Shown here one piece after another: positions 51,267 to 60,287 of a DNA stretch of 64,000 nucleotides (the stretch's first letter is position 1; the number at the start of each line of letters is the position of its first letter). The translations under genes were made by a program, and so were the position numbers. This stretch comes from CAXXOK01 sp964497495 (lineage in GTDB: Bacteria > Bacillota > Clostridia > Christensenellales > Aristaeellaceae). The stretch spans positions 1 through 64,000 of the forward strand of contig CAZCCZ010000007.1 of assembly GCA_964497495.1 (NCBI GenBank), read 5' to 3'. The notes beneath the pieces are model-generated. The model did no database searches and was not told the DNA's origin. It saw nothing but the letters and a program-made list of their open reading frames with translations.

Positions 51267-51818
51267 ATGAAAATCAACACCGCGCGCCTGACGCTGCGCC
51301 CCTTTGCCAAAGAGGACGCGGAAGACCTGTACCAGTACCTTTCCGATCCGGAAACGGTGCGTTTCGAACCGTACGAACCCTTTACGCGCAAGCAGGCGCA
51401 GAAGGAAGCCGAAGCGCGGGAGAAAAACCCCGCCTTTATCGCCGTATGCCTGAAGGACACCGGAAAACTGATCGGAAACCTGTACCTTGGCAAAACGCGG
51501 GACAGGCAATACGAGCTGGGTTACGTGTTCAACCGGGCCTACTGGCACCTGGGATACGCGACCGAGGCGGCCGAGGCCCTGTTGCGGTACGCCTTTACCG
51601 AAATGAACACACACCGCGTATGCGCGGGATGCGACCCCCGGAACCGTGCGTCCGAAGCGTTGATGAAACGCCTGGGCATGCGCCGTGAAGCGCTGTTTCG
51701 GAAAAGCGTGAGTTTCCGTACCGACCCCGCGACGGGGGAACCCGTATGGCAGGATTCGCTTGCTTACGCGATCCTCGAAGAGGAATGGCGGAAGGCCGAC
51801 GCTTTGCGCGACCGATAA
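51267..51818 (+). CDS. GNAT-family N-acetyltransferase (RimJ/RimL-like)
   Basis: A 183-aa acetyl-CoA-dependent transferase. The N-terminal TARLTLRPFAKEDAEDLY, the acetyl-CoA-binding segment RAYWHLGYATEAAEAL and NRASEALMKRLGMRRE are typical of the RimJ/RimL/YdaF group, which acetylates protein N-termini or small amines. The frame begins with ATG at 51267 after GAGGAAACGAAT. It stands alone after the ribosomal terminator. Substrate unknown. Confidence 0.9.
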   Translation: MKINTARLTLRPFAKEDAEDLYQYLSDPETVRFEPYEPFTRKQAQKEAEAREKNPAFIAVCLKDTGKLIGNLYLGKTRDRQYELGYVFNRAYWHLGYATEAAEALLRYAFTEMNTHRVCAGCDPRNRASEALMKRLGMRREALFRKSVSFRTDPATGEPVWQDSLAYAILEEEWRKADALRDR

Positions 51819-51990
51819 AAACAATAGGAATACGGCAAACGGCTTCCCGGTATGGTATAATCCAAAGGAATATCCTGCCGGTTCGTTTACCGCGGCGTGC
51901 CGGGCAAACGGGCCGGTATCCGTTTATCTTGTGACCGAAGTATTTTCACGGTGATGAACGGGCCGGTTTAAAACGTAAGGAGACGCACGA

Positions 51991-53805
51991 ATGGAAGAGA
52001 GCAAACGGATTCCGGCGGAAGCGTTCGGCGAGACGAAACCGGATGTGCGGCTGATGCTGGGCAACGAAGCGGTTGCGCGGGGCGCGTGGGAAGCGGGCGT
52101 AAGGGTGGTCAGCAGCTACCCCGGCACCCCAAGCACGGAGATCACCGAAGCGGTGGCAAAGTATCCCGAGGTGAACGCGCAGTGGGCGCCCAACGAGAAG
52201 GTTGCCGCGGGGGCCGCGACGGCCGCGGCGGCGGAAGGAGCCGCGGAGGTGGCTTTCGGCGCGGCCATGGCAGGCGCGCGAGCCATGACGTGCATGAAGC
52301 ACGTGGGCGTCAACGTAGCGGCGGACCCCATTTTTACCGCCGCGTACACGGGCGTGAACGGCGGGCTGGTGATCTGCTGCGCGGACGACCCTGCCATGCA
52401 CTCCAGCCAGAACGAGCAGGATAGCCGCTACTACGCGCGCGCGGCGCACATCCCCATGCTGGAACCGGCGGACAGCGCCGAATGCCGGGATTATACCAAA
52501 CTGGCTTTCCAAATGAGCGAGGAGCTGGACACGCCGGTTTTTGTCCGCCTGACCACGCGCATTTCCCACGCGCGCAGCGCCGTTACGCTGGGGGAACGGG
52601 ATGCGAGCGGCGTAAAACCTTACCGGAAAGACCCCATGAAGTATGTGATGATGCCCGGCATGGCCCGCAAACGCCATCTGCAGGTGGAAAAGCGGGAAGC
52701 GCTGCTGGCCGAAGCGGCCGATAAGATGCCGGTCAACGCCGTGGAACTTCGGAATCCGGAACTGGGCGTGGTCACCAGCGGAGTATGCTACCAGTACGTG
52801 CGGGATGCGCTTCCCGACGCCAGTACGCTGAAGCTCGGAATGGTCTACCCCCTGCCGATGAAGCGGATCGCCGAATTCGCCGGGAAGGTGAAGCGGCTGG
52901 TCGTGGTGGAAGAGCTGGAAGGGCTGATTGAGAAGGACATCCGGGCCGCGGGCATCGCCTGCGAAGGCAAGGCGCTTACGGGCCTTCAGGGGGAGCTGAG
53001 CGTGGAGCGCGTGAAGAGCGCCGTGCTGGGCGTTCCCGCGCCCGCGGCGGCTGCGGATGACCTGCCCGCCCGGCCGCCGGTGCTGTGCCCCGGCTGCCCG
53101 CACCGCGGCGTGTTTTACGTTTTCAACAAACTGGGCTTAAGGGTGATGGGGGACATCGGCTGCTACACGCTGGCGGCGCTGCCGCCGCTATCCGCCATGG
53201 ACGCCTGCCTGTGCATGGGCGCGAGCATCGGCATGGCCGGCGGCGCGGAACGCGCGCAGGGACGGGAATTCTCCCAGAAAACCGTGGCCGTGCTGGGAGA
53301 CAGCACGTTTCTGCACAGCGGAATCACCTCGCTGATCGACGCGGTGTATAACCGGGAGTCCGTCACCGTGATGATTTTGGACAACCGGATCACCGGCATG
53401 ACCGGCCACCAGCAAAATCCGGCTTCCGGCAAGGATATCCACGGCGAACCGGCGCCCGCCGTAAACCTGGAAAACCTATGCGCCGCCTGCGGCGCGGAGA
53501 GCGTGCGCGTCGTCGACCCGTTCGACCTCAAAGCGACGGAACGGGCGTTGCGGGAAGAAACGGCGCGGGACGGCGTGAGCGTGATCATTGCCCGCCGCCC
53601 CTGCGCGCTGCTGATGAAGACGGTCACGCCGCCGTACGCGATCGACGGATGCAAGAACTGCGGCGCCTGCATGAAGCTTTCCTGCCCTGCCATCGAACGC
53701 CGCGAAGACCGCGTGGTCATCAACGCGGCTCTGTGCATCGGCTGCGGCATGTGCGCGCAGGTATGTCCATTCGGCGCGATCAGGGAAGGAGGCACGGGCA
53801 AATGA
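51991..53805 (+). CDS. iorA: Indolepyruvate:ferredoxin oxidoreductase, alpha subunit
   Basis: 604 aa. The N-terminal pyrimidine-binding transketolase-like domain (MLGNEAVARGAWEAGVRVV, SSYPGTPSTEI) is followed by a C-terminal TPP domain (GDIGCYTLAALPPL, VLGDSTFLHSGI, DNRITGMTGHQQNP). Two [4Fe-4S] motifs lie at the end (CKNCGACMKLSCP, CIGCGMCAQVCP). With IorB it decarboxylates aryl-pyruvates from Trp, Phe and Tyr to aryl-acetyl-CoA, reducing ferredoxin. GTAAGGAGACGCACGA precedes the ATG. It overlaps iorB by 4 bases and is followed by the acyl-CoA ligase. Confidence 0.97.
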   Translation: MEESKRIPAEAFGETKPDVRLMLGNEAVARGAWEAGVRVVSSYPGTPSTEITEAVAKYPEVNAQWAPNEKVAAGAATAAAAEGAAEVAFGAAMAGARAMTCMKHVGVNVAADPIFTAAYTGVNGGLVICCADDPAMHSSQNEQDSRYYARAAHIPMLEPADSAECRDYTKLAFQMSEELDTPVFVRLTTRISHARSAVTLGERDASGVKPYRKDPMKYVMMPGMARKRHLQVEKREALLAEAADKMPVNAVELRNPELGVVTSGVCYQYVRDALPDASTLKLGMVYPLPMKRIAEFAGKVKRLVVVEELEGLIEKDIRAAGIACEGKALTGLQGELSVERVKSAVLGVPAPAAAADDLPARPPVLCPGCPHRGVFYVFNKLGLRVMGDIGCYTLAALPPLSAMDACLCMGASIGMAGGAERAQGREFSQKTVAVLGDSTFLHSGITSLIDAVYNRESVTVMILDNRITGMTGHQQNPASGKDIHGEPAPAVNLENLCAACGAESVRVVDPFDLKATERALREETARDGVSVIIARRPCALLMKTVTPPYAIDGCKNCGACMKLSCPAIERREDRVVINAALCIGCGMCAQVCPFGAIREGGTGK

Positions 53806-54398
53806 GCAAACCGGCTTTCGATCTGGTCATCGTGGGCGTGGGCGGGCAGGGCACGCTGCTGGCCAGCAAAATACTGGGACGTCTGGCGCTTGACGAGGGT
53901 TTGACCGTGAAGGTGAGCGAGGTGCACGGCATGAGCCAGCGCGGCGGCAGCGTGATCACCCACGTACGCGTGGGGGAAAGCGTGCACGCGCCGCTCGTGG
54001 CGCAGGGAAGTGCCGATTACCTGCTGAGCTTCGAAGCGCTGGAGGCCGCGCGCGCGGCTTCCTACCTGAAGCCGGACGGCGTGCTGATCGTAAACACCCA
54101 GCGGATATCGCCCATGCCGGTCATCACCGGCGCCGCAAAATATCCCGAAAACCCGCTGGCAAGCCCGGCGCTCGCGGGCCACGCCGAGGAAACGGCGGAC
54201 GCGCTTTCGCTGGCCCTGAAGGCCGGAAGCGCGAAGGCCGTCAACCTGGTACTGCTGGGAATGCTCAGCCGTCGCCTGCCCTTCTCCGAGGATGCCTGGA
54301 AAAAGGCGATCGCCGTATCCGTGCCCCGCAGCACGATGGAAGTGAACATCCGCGCGTTCTTGTCCGGCCGCAGCGAAAAAGCGGCGTGCGAAACCTGA
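53802..54398 (+). CDS. iorB: Indolepyruvate:ferredoxin oxidoreductase, beta subunit
   Basis: A 198-aa gamma-type 2-oxoacid oxidoreductase domain. VIVGVGGQGTLLASKILGRL and VSEVHGMSQRGGSVITHVRV are the family signatures that contact CoA and the alpha subunit. The ATG (53802) overlaps the iorA stop, giving translational coupling. It works only as a complex with IorA. Confidence 0.96.
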   Translation: MSKPAFDLVIVGVGGQGTLLASKILGRLALDEGLTVKVSEVHGMSQRGGSVITHVRVGESVHAPLVAQGSADYLLSFEALEAARAASYLKPDGVLIVNTQRISPMPVITGAAKYPENPLASPALAGHAEETADALSLALKAGSAKAVNLVLLGMLSRRLPFSEDAWKKAIAVSVPRSTMEVNIRAFLSGRSEKAACET

Positions 54399-54422
54399 AA
54401 TACCGTCAGGAGGGAACGACCC

Positions 54423-55035
54423 ATGGAACACATGATCTGGAACCCGACCATGGAGCGTATGCCGCGCGAACAGCTGCGCGCGCTTCAGGACGAACGCCTG
54501 CGGGACGTAGTTCGCAGGGTATACGAGAACGTGCCCTTCTACCGCGATAAAATGCAAAAGCTCGGCGTTACGCCCGGGGATATCCGCGGCGTGCAGGACA
54601 TCGAGCTTCTGCCCTTTACCGAGAAGCAGGACCTGCGCGATCATTACCCCTTCGGCCTCTTCGCCGTGCCGCAAAGCGAAATCGTCCGCATCCACGCCTC
54701 CAGCGGCACTACCGGCAAACCCACCGTGGTCGGTTACACCGGCGGGGACATCGACCGCTGGGCGGAGCTGATGGCCCGCGGCATGTACTGCGCCAACGTG
54801 GGGAAAAACGACATCGTGCAGGTAGCCTACGGCTACGGCCTCTTCACCGGCGGACTGGGCGCGCATTACGGCGCGGAGCGCCTCGGCGCGGCGACGGTGC
54901 CCATGTCGGGCGGCAACACGAAGCGGCAGATCATGCTGATGCAGGACTTCGGCACGACGATCCTCGCGTGTACGCCCTCGTACGCGCTGTATCTCGCCGA
55001 GACCATCGAGGAGATGGGCATAGAGCGCGGCTCGC
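54423..55035 (+). CDS. paaK: Phenylacetate-CoA ligase, 5' part up to the gap
   Basis: 204 codons with N-terminal LRDVVRRVYENVPFYRDKM, the AMP/ATP loop HASSGTTGKPTVVGYT, YGYGLFTGGLGAHYG and LGAATVPMSGGNTKRQ, all typical of PaaK-type adenylate-forming ligases. By family it makes phenylacetyl-CoA (or indoleacetyl-CoA) from acid, ATP and CoA; in fermenters it may run in reverse to conserve ATP after IorAB. The gap breaks it after IEEMGIERGS. The part after the gap re-reads the same protein region in diverged form. Confidence 0.88.
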
Positions 55036-55045
55036 NNNNNNNNNN
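55036..55045. other. Assembly gap (10 N) inside a CoA ligase gene
   Basis: Ten N. Before it VPMSGGNTKRQ...ACTPSYALYLAE is read; after it IPISGGNTTRQ...CCTPSYALNLAE is read, the same homologous segment in another version. The frame stays open through the gap by chance or because its length happens to fit. Confidence 0.95.
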
Positions 55046-55874
55046 CGTAATCCCCATCAGCGGCGGCAACACGACGCGCCAGATGCTGCTGCTGAAAGAC
55101 CTGGGCTCCACGGCGCTATGCTGCACGCCCTCCTACGCGCTCAACCTTGCCGAAGCGCTGCACGCCGAAGGCACGTACCGCACGAAACTGAAAAGCGGCA
55201 TCTTCGGTGCGGAACCGTGGACAGAGGCCATGCGCCTGAAAATTGAGGAAATGCTGGGCATCGACGCCATCAACATTTACGGATTGAGCGAAGTCATGGG
55301 GCCGGGCGTAGCGGTGGAATGCATGTGTAAGAACGGCATGCACATCTGGGAGGATCACTTCCTGCCGGAAATCATCGGCGAAAACGGCCGCGGCCTGCCC
55401 TACGGCGAACGCGGAGACCTGACCTTCACCACGCTTACCAAGCACGGCATGCCGCTGCTGCGTTACCGCACGCACGACCTGTGCACGCTCACGGACGAAC
55501 CTTGCGCGTGCGGACGCACCCACGTGCGCATGGGCCGCGTAATGGGCCGTACGGACGACATGCTGATCATTCGCGGGGTGAACGTGTTCCCCTCGCAGGT
55601 GGAGCACGCGCTGCTGCAGGTGGAGGGCATCGTGCCGCAGTACCTGATTGTGGTGGACCGGCAGGGCACACTGGACACCATGGAGGTACAGGTGGAGCTT
55701 TCCCCGGAGTTCATGAGCGACACCGTGAAGGATATGGAACGTCTGGAGAAGCGCATCGTCGATTCCATCGCCGCGCACGCGCTGGTACACGCCACCGTGA
55801 AGCTCTGCCAGCCGGGGTCGCTGCCGCGCAGCGAAGGCAAGGCCAAGCGCGTGGTGGACAAACGGCAGCTGTAA
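55046..55874 (+). CDS. paaK: Phenylacetate-CoA ligase, 3' part after the gap
   Basis: About 275 codons of a PaaK-family ligase that start upstream in homology of where the 5' part stops. Later motifs are INIYGLSEVMGPGVAVEC, LLRYRTHDLCTL, CACGRTHVRMGRVMGRTDDM and IIRGVNVFPSQVE, with the C-terminal domain Lys region SEGKAKRVVDKR. If one gene, roughly 45 residues are duplicated across the gap. If two, this is the 3' end of a second tandem paralogue. The ACT-domain gene lies 66 bases downstream, as in other IorAB-PaaK loci. Confidence 0.88.
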
Positions 55875-55940
55875 ACGCCGCCCTGTCGGAAACGGCCGCG
55901 TTGTGCTATAATGGAACAAAGTTTTGGAGGTGAGACCCGG

Positions 55941-56372
55941 ATGTACGTTAAGCAGATCTCGGTCTTTCTTGAGAACACGCCCGGACGGCTGGCGGATTTC
56001 ACCAAAGTGATCGCGGACAGCGGCATCGACCTGGTTTCCCTGTCCATCGCGGATACCACGAATTTCGGCATCCTGCGCGGCATCGTGGCCGACCCCGACG
56101 AGGCGCGCAGGGTGTTGGCGGACAAGGGGTACACCGTTAAGGTCACGGACGTGCTTGCCGTCTGCGTTCCGGACCAGCCCGGCGGGCTGGCGGGTATTCT
56201 GCAAAAGCTTGCGGAGAAGGACATCGCACTGGAATACCTGTACAGCTTCGTGCGCAAATCGGGCGACCACGCGCTGATCATCATCCGGGTGGACAAACCG
56301 GAGGAGGCCGTGCGGGTGCTGACGGACGCGGGGGTGAAACTGCTCTCGCAGGAAGAGGTCAAGGCGCTGTAA
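55941..56372 (+). CDS. ACT-domain protein (tandem ACT, amino-acid sensor)
   Basis: 143 aa from ATG 55941 after GGAGGTGAGACCCGG. Two ACT modules, KQISVFLENTPGRLADFTKV and VCVPDQPGGLAGILQKLAE, bind amino acids allosterically. Such stand-alone tandem ACT proteins regularly follow paaK in anaerobes, so it likely tunes aromatic amino-acid degradation. A TGC-TATAAT extended -10 (55907-55912) could give an extra promoter. Confidence 0.92.
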   Translation: MYVKQISVFLENTPGRLADFTKVIADSGIDLVSLSIADTTNFGILRGIVADPDEARRVLADKGYTVKVTDVLAVCVPDQPGGLAGILQKLAEKDIALEYLYSFVRKSGDHALIIIRVDKPEEAVRVLTDAGVKLLSQEEVKAL

Positions 56373-56396
56373 CGCCGCGAACCCTTTGAAAAACGG

Positions 56397-56448
56397 CACG
56401 GAGGGCCGTGCGGGCAAGCGCTCGCCCTGTCTCTCCGTGTTTCTGTTT
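56397..56448 (+). terminator. Terminator between the ACT gene and alr
   Basis: CACGGAG (56397-56403) pairs with CTCCGTG (56433-56439), enclosing an inner GGGC/GCCC stem, followed by TTTCTGTTT (56440-56448). It would end the ior-paaK-ACT transcript. Confidence 0.55.
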
Positions 56449-56473
56449 GAAGCGGCGGGAAAGGATATTGCGT

Positions 56474-57598
56474 ATGTTAAGACAAAATCGGATCGTCATC
56501 GATCTGGACGCGATTCGGCATAACTACCTGCTGATGGTGGGTCAGGTGCCGCCGGAGGTCCGCGTGATGGCCGTGGTGAAGGCCAACGCCTACGGGCACG
56601 GTATTCTGGAAGTTGCGCGCACGGTGGTCGCGGCGGGCTGCAACGACCTTGCGGTCGCCATTCCCGAGGAGGGCGTGCAACTCCGGGACGCGGGGATTAC
56701 CGCCAACATCCTCGTGCTGGGCGCGGCCACGGAGATCGCCGCGGAGACGGCCGTAAGCCGGGGTCTGACGCAGACCGTGTTCGAGCCGGAAACGGTGGCG
56801 TTTCTGGAGGAAACGGCGACGCGCGTTGGCAAGCCCGCGCTGGTGCACGTGAAGCTGGACACCGGCATGGGACGCATCGGCCTGCGCACGGAGGGTGAGG
56901 CGGACGCGTTGAATCTGGCGCTTTCCGAGGCGAAGCACGTAAAGGTCACGGGTATCTACACCCATTTCGCGGACGCCGACAACGTGACCGAGGAAGGCGT
57001 AATGAGTGATTATACGCGCAAGCAGCTTGCGGTTTTTCAAACACTGCGCGCGCATTTCGACCCTTCCGTTCCCACGCACGCCTCCAACAGCGCCATGAGC
57101 CTGGTTGCGCCCGAAGCGAACTTTTCCATGATCCGCGAGGGCATCTCGCTGTACGGATACCCGCCCGTCCGAAACGGCCTCGATTTCCGGCCCGCGCTGC
57201 GCTGGGAAACGGAAGTGGTGTACGTTAAAGAAATCGCCGCGGGAGAAAGCGTAAGCTACGGCTGCACCTTCACGGCGGATAAACCCATACGCGTGGCTAC
57301 CGTGGCCGTAGGGTACGGAGACGGTTACCACCGACTGATGAGCAACCACGGCCAGATGCTGGTATGCGGGAAACGTGCCAACATTATCGGCCGAATCTGC
57401 ATGGATCAGACGATGATCGACGTAACGGAAATCCCCGAAGCGAAGGCCGGCTCGCAGGCCGTGCTGATCGGCGCGCAGGGCGGCGGGTTCATCGGCGCGG
57501 ACGAGCTTGCCGGCTGGGCGGAAACCATCAGCTACGAGGTGCTGCTGGCCATTACCGCCCGCGTGCCGAGGGAATACCTGCCCGCCGGCAACGCGTAA
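56474..57598 (+). CDS. alr: Alanine racemase
   Basis: The product is 374 aa from the ATG at 56474 (GGGAAAGGA upstream). The PLP lysine (about Lys36) lies in MAVVKANAYGHG, the barrel motif is VHVKLDTGMGRIG, and the catalytic Tyr is in SYGCTFTADKP. GYGDGYHR and GRICMDQTMIDVT form the C-terminal domain. It makes D-alanine for peptidoglycan. The longer frame from 56408 lacks a ribosome site. Confidence 0.96.
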   Translation: MLRQNRIVIDLDAIRHNYLLMVGQVPPEVRVMAVVKANAYGHGILEVARTVVAAGCNDLAVAIPEEGVQLRDAGITANILVLGAATEIAAETAVSRGLTQTVFEPETVAFLEETATRVGKPALVHVKLDTGMGRIGLRTEGEADALNLALSEAKHVKVTGIYTHFADADNVTEEGVMSDYTRKQLAVFQTLRAHFDPSVPTHASNSAMSLVAPEANFSMIREGISLYGYPPVRNGLDFRPALRWETEVVYVKEIAAGESVSYGCTFTADKPIRVATVAVGYGDGYHRLMSNHGQMLVCGKRANIIGRICMDQTMIDVTEIPEAKAGSQAVLIGAQGGGFIGADELAGWAETISYEVLLAITARVPREYLPAGNA

Positions 57599-57607
57599 AA
57601 CACGCGT

Positions 57608-57636
57608 TTGCGTAAACTCTTAATTTTTGATACAAT
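57608..57636 (+). promoter_or_regulatory. Promoter upstream of the 57676 gene
   Basis: TTGCGT (57608-57613), 17 bases, TACAAT (57631-57636), 40 bases before the ATG at 57676. It probably serves the membrane protein, rsmD, coaD and coiled-coil genes. Confidence 0.8.
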
Positions 57637-57675
57637 TGCGGTGCGAATCTTCCATTTGAAGAGAGGAAGGAAGCC

Positions 57676-58476
57676 ATGCAAAATCGTAAAAAGCCGGTTC
57701 AGGAAGTCGTGAAGCCTGTGCTGTACGGCTCTTGGCACGGAAAAGACGCATGGAAAAAGGGCGCCAAGGCGGCCCTTAACATTCTGTTCGTTTCCCTGGT
57801 TTATCTGCTCTTAAGTCTTCTGCTGTCTTTCGATTCGCTGGCTCTGCGAATCGTCACGGCGGTCGTTCTGGTCGCGGCCGCCGGCGGCTACCTGTACAGC
57901 ACAGGCGTCGCCGCGGGGCAAACCGACGCGGCGTACGGCGAAATCCTCTATACGCGGGATCGAGAAGGCAAGGTCATCCCGCCGGAGGAACGGGAACGCA
58001 GCTTTCATCCGGCTAAGGGTTTCTTCGCCGTGCTGGTGGGCGCGGCGCCCTTCGTGCTGATCGCGCTGATATTCGCGTTCATGGCTTCCGAAACCACGTA
58101 TTCGCTGGGCGTGCTGCCGAACTGGATGACCCGCTATACCCGCCAAAGCGGCATCGGGGACGCGCTGGCCTATTACCAGAACCGGGAGGGGATGCAGCTG
58201 GTTTCGATCCTCCGCGTGATCGTGCGCTGCTTCACGCTGCCTTTTATCAACGTGGCCGTGAAGCTTGGAAGCGAAGCCACGCTGTGGGCGGAACGCCTGT
58301 CTCCCATATGGGTGCTCGTTGCGCCGCTGGGCTACGGCTTCGGCTACACGCAGGGCGTAAAAATCCGTACGAAGATCAATACCGGCATCGCCATCGGCGA
58401 TCGCAGGAAGAAGCGCCGCGCGAACAAGGAACGCCGCGCGCGCGCGCAGAAACACGCGCCGGAGCGGCTGATTTAA
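57676..58476 (+). CDS. Multi-pass membrane protein of unknown function
   Basis: 266 aa, not recognised. A basic N-terminus is followed by two close helices (ILFVSLVYLLLSLLL; ALRIVTAVVLVAAAGGYLY). Further helices are VLVGAAPFVLIALIFAFMA and a late one at PIWVLVAPLGYGFGYTQG, and the C-terminus is very basic (RKKRRANKERRARAQK). The ribosome site GAGAGGAAGG precedes the ATG. Its stop lies 2 bases before rsmD, so it is in the rsmD-coaD operon. Confidence 0.75.
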   Translation: MQNRKKPVQEVVKPVLYGSWHGKDAWKKGAKAALNILFVSLVYLLLSLLLSFDSLALRIVTAVVLVAAAGGYLYSTGVAAGQTDAAYGEILYTRDREGKVIPPEERERSFHPAKGFFAVLVGAAPFVLIALIFAFMASETTYSLGVLPNWMTRYTRQSGIGDALAYYQNREGMQLVSILRVIVRCFTLPFINVAVKLGSEATLWAERLSPIWVLVAPLGYGFGYTQGVKIRTKINTGIAIGDRRKKRRANKERRARAQKHAPERLI

Positions 58477-58478
58477 GC

Positions 58479-59048
58479 ATGCGCATCATCGCGGGAAACG
58501 CCCGCGGCCGCGCGCTGCGCGCGCCCAGAGGCAACGATACGCGGCCCACGCAGGATTACGTGCGAGAATCGCTTTTTAACATCCTCGTGCGGGACGTGCC
58601 GGACGCGGAAGTGCTGGATCTTTTCGCGGGCAGCGGCGCGCTGGCGCTGGAAGCGCTCAGCCGCGGCGCGGCCAGCGCCGTGCTGGCGGACGTTTCGCCG
58701 GATGCCGTAACCTGTATCCGCGCAAACGTGGAAGCCCTTCGTTTTTCGGATCAAGCCGAGATCCTGCGCGCGGACTGGGCGGACGCGCTTGCCCGGCTGG
58801 CGAAGGCGAAGCGAGCCTTCACCCTCGTGTTTCTCGATCCGCCCTACCGCATGGCGGACACCGCCGCGCAGTGTGCGCGCATGGCCGACCTTGGCCTGTT
58901 GCGGGAAAGCGCGCTGATCGTGATCGAACACGACCGCAACGGCGTACCGGAACCGGACGCACGGTTCGCCCTTCGGGATAACCGGCGGTATGGCGATACG
59001 GAAATCCACTTTTTTACGTACGAAGGAGGCGAAAATGATCATGCGTAA
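58479..59048 (+). CDS. rsmD: 16S rRNA (guanine(966)-N(2))-methyltransferase
   Basis: 189 aa. The N-terminus MRIIAGNARGRAL, RPTQDYVRESLFNIL, the SAM loop DLFAGSGALALEALSRG and the catalytic FLDPPYRM are all RsmD hallmarks. It methylates G966 in 16S rRNA. It overlaps coaD by 14 bases, the standard rsmD-coaD pair. Confidence 0.96.
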   Translation: MRIIAGNARGRALRAPRGNDTRPTQDYVRESLFNILVRDVPDAEVLDLFAGSGALALEALSRGAASAVLADVSPDAVTCIRANVEALRFSDQAEILRADWADALARLAKAKRAFTLVFLDPPYRMADTAAQCARMADLGLLRESALIVIEHDRNGVPEPDARFALRDNRRYGDTEIHFFTYEGGENDHA

Positions 59049-59523
59049 CGGCGTTTGCGTTTACCCGGGCAGCTTCGATCCCGTGACGCTTGGGCATATC
59101 GACCTGATCCGGCGCGCCTCCAAGCTGTTTCCGCAGGTCGTGGTAGCGGTGCTAAACAACCCGGAGAAGCACAGCCTGTTTACGGTGGAGCAGCGCATGG
59201 AAATGCTTGAAAAAGCGTGCGCGGGCCTCGACAACGTGAAGATTGACAGTTTTGGCGGTTTGCTGGTAGACTACATGCGGAAAACGGGCGCGGAAATCGT
59301 GCTGCGCGGTCTGCGCGCGGTAACGGATTTTGAAAGCGAGTTTCAGATGGCGCAGGTCAACCGGCAGATCGCGCCCGGAATTGAGACCCTCTTTTTAATG
59401 ACCTCGCCGGACTACGCTTATATCAGTTCCAGTGCCGTTAGACAGATCGCTTCGTTCGGCGGGGACGTATCCACGCTGGTGCCGGAATGCATCCTGCAGG
59501 ACGTGGTTCGGGCGTTCCGGTAA
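59035..59523 (+). CDS. coaD: Phosphopantetheine adenylyltransferase
   Basis: 162 aa from ATG 59035 (GAAGGAGGCGAAA). VYPGSFDPVTLGHIDLI holds the T/HxGH nucleotidyl-transferase motif, then VLRGLRAVTDFESEFQMA and YISSSAVRQIA, matching CoaD. It adenylates 4'-phosphopantetheine in coenzyme A synthesis. Confidence 0.97.
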   Translation: MIMRNGVCVYPGSFDPVTLGHIDLIRRASKLFPQVVVAVLNNPEKHSLFTVEQRMEMLEKACAGLDNVKIDSFGGLLVDYMRKTGAEIVLRGLRAVTDFESEFQMAQVNRQIAPGIETLFLMTSPDYAYISSSAVRQIASFGGDVSTLVPECILQDVVRAFR

Positions 59524-59550
59524 CGGCGCCCGTGCAAGGAGGAGAAACGT

Positions 59551-60180
59551 ATGTCGCAATCGTCCACAAAAATGTTTTTGGAAGAACTGGATAATCATAT
59601 CGCGAACGGCCGGAAAGTGCCGTTGAGCAGCCTGGTGATGGTGGACAGGGAACAGTGCCTGCAGCTGGTGCAGGAAATCCGTAACCAGCTTCCCGCGGAC
59701 ATCACCGCCGCCGAAAGCGTGATCGAAAACCAGAAGAACATCATCACCGAAGCCCGCACGATGGCGGAGCAGACGCGCACCGAGGCCAGCCAGCGCGCCG
59801 CGCGGGCGGTGAACGAAGCCAACGCTCAGGCGCAGAGCACGGTGGCCGGGGCCAACAAGCAGGCGCAGGAAATGTTGATCAAGGCGCAGGATCAGGCCCG
59901 CAAATTGGTAGCCGACGCCAAGGAAAAGGCCATGCAGATGGTGGCGGACGCGGACGCGAGGGCCAAGATGCTGGTAAGCGAAGAGGAGATCGTGGCCCGC
60001 GCGCGCATGGAAGTACAGGAGATACGCCAGAACACACAGGACGAGGTGGAGAAGCTCTACCACGACGTGTACAAGCATATCGACGAGGTGCTGGCCCAGC
60101 TGGACCGTTCCATCAGCGAAAAGCTCACGGACATCCGCATGACGCGTCAGCAGATCGACCAGAGCATGCCGCAGCGGTAA
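59551..60180 (+). CDS. Coiled-coil protein, ATP-synthase-subunit-H/DivIVA-like
   Basis: 209 aa, almost entirely helical. From residue ~50 to 195 there is a continuous coiled coil rich in Ala, Glu, Gln and Lys (for example EARTMAEQTRTEASQRAARA), without membrane segments. Proteins of this type follow coaD in many Clostridia and are often labelled V-type ATPase subunit H-like. A link to ATP synthase is not supported here, since no other subunit is present. GGAGGAGAAACGT precedes the ATG. Confidence 0.85.
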   Translation: MSQSSTKMFLEELDNHIANGRKVPLSSLVMVDREQCLQLVQEIRNQLPADITAAESVIENQKNIITEARTMAEQTRTEASQRAARAVNEANAQAQSTVAGANKQAQEMLIKAQDQARKLVADAKEKAMQMVADADARAKMLVSEEEIVARARMEVQEIRQNTQDEVEKLYHDVYKHIDEVLAQLDRSISEKLTDIRMTRQQIDQSMPQR

Positions 60181-60233
60181 GCCGGCGATGGAGAATGTCA
60201 TTTTAATACGAAATCATACTTCTGTAAAAACGT

Positions 60234-60260
60234 CAATTTCATAACCGCTACACATCGGTT
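60234..60260 (+). promoter_or_regulatory. Shared upstream element, copy 1
   Basis: CAATTTCATAACCGCTACAC begins the element; it shares the exact core CCGCTACACA and flanking bases with 62587-62614. It lies about 30 bases before the response-regulator start. It probably binds that regulator or marks a common promoter. Confidence 0.5.
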
Positions 60261-60287
60261 CGCTATCCTGTCGGTGAGGTGGTATGC

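Noticed and set aside
53163..54866. 567-codon open frame on the minus strand
   Set aside because: Antisense to iorA, iorB and paaK; low-complexity shadow composition.
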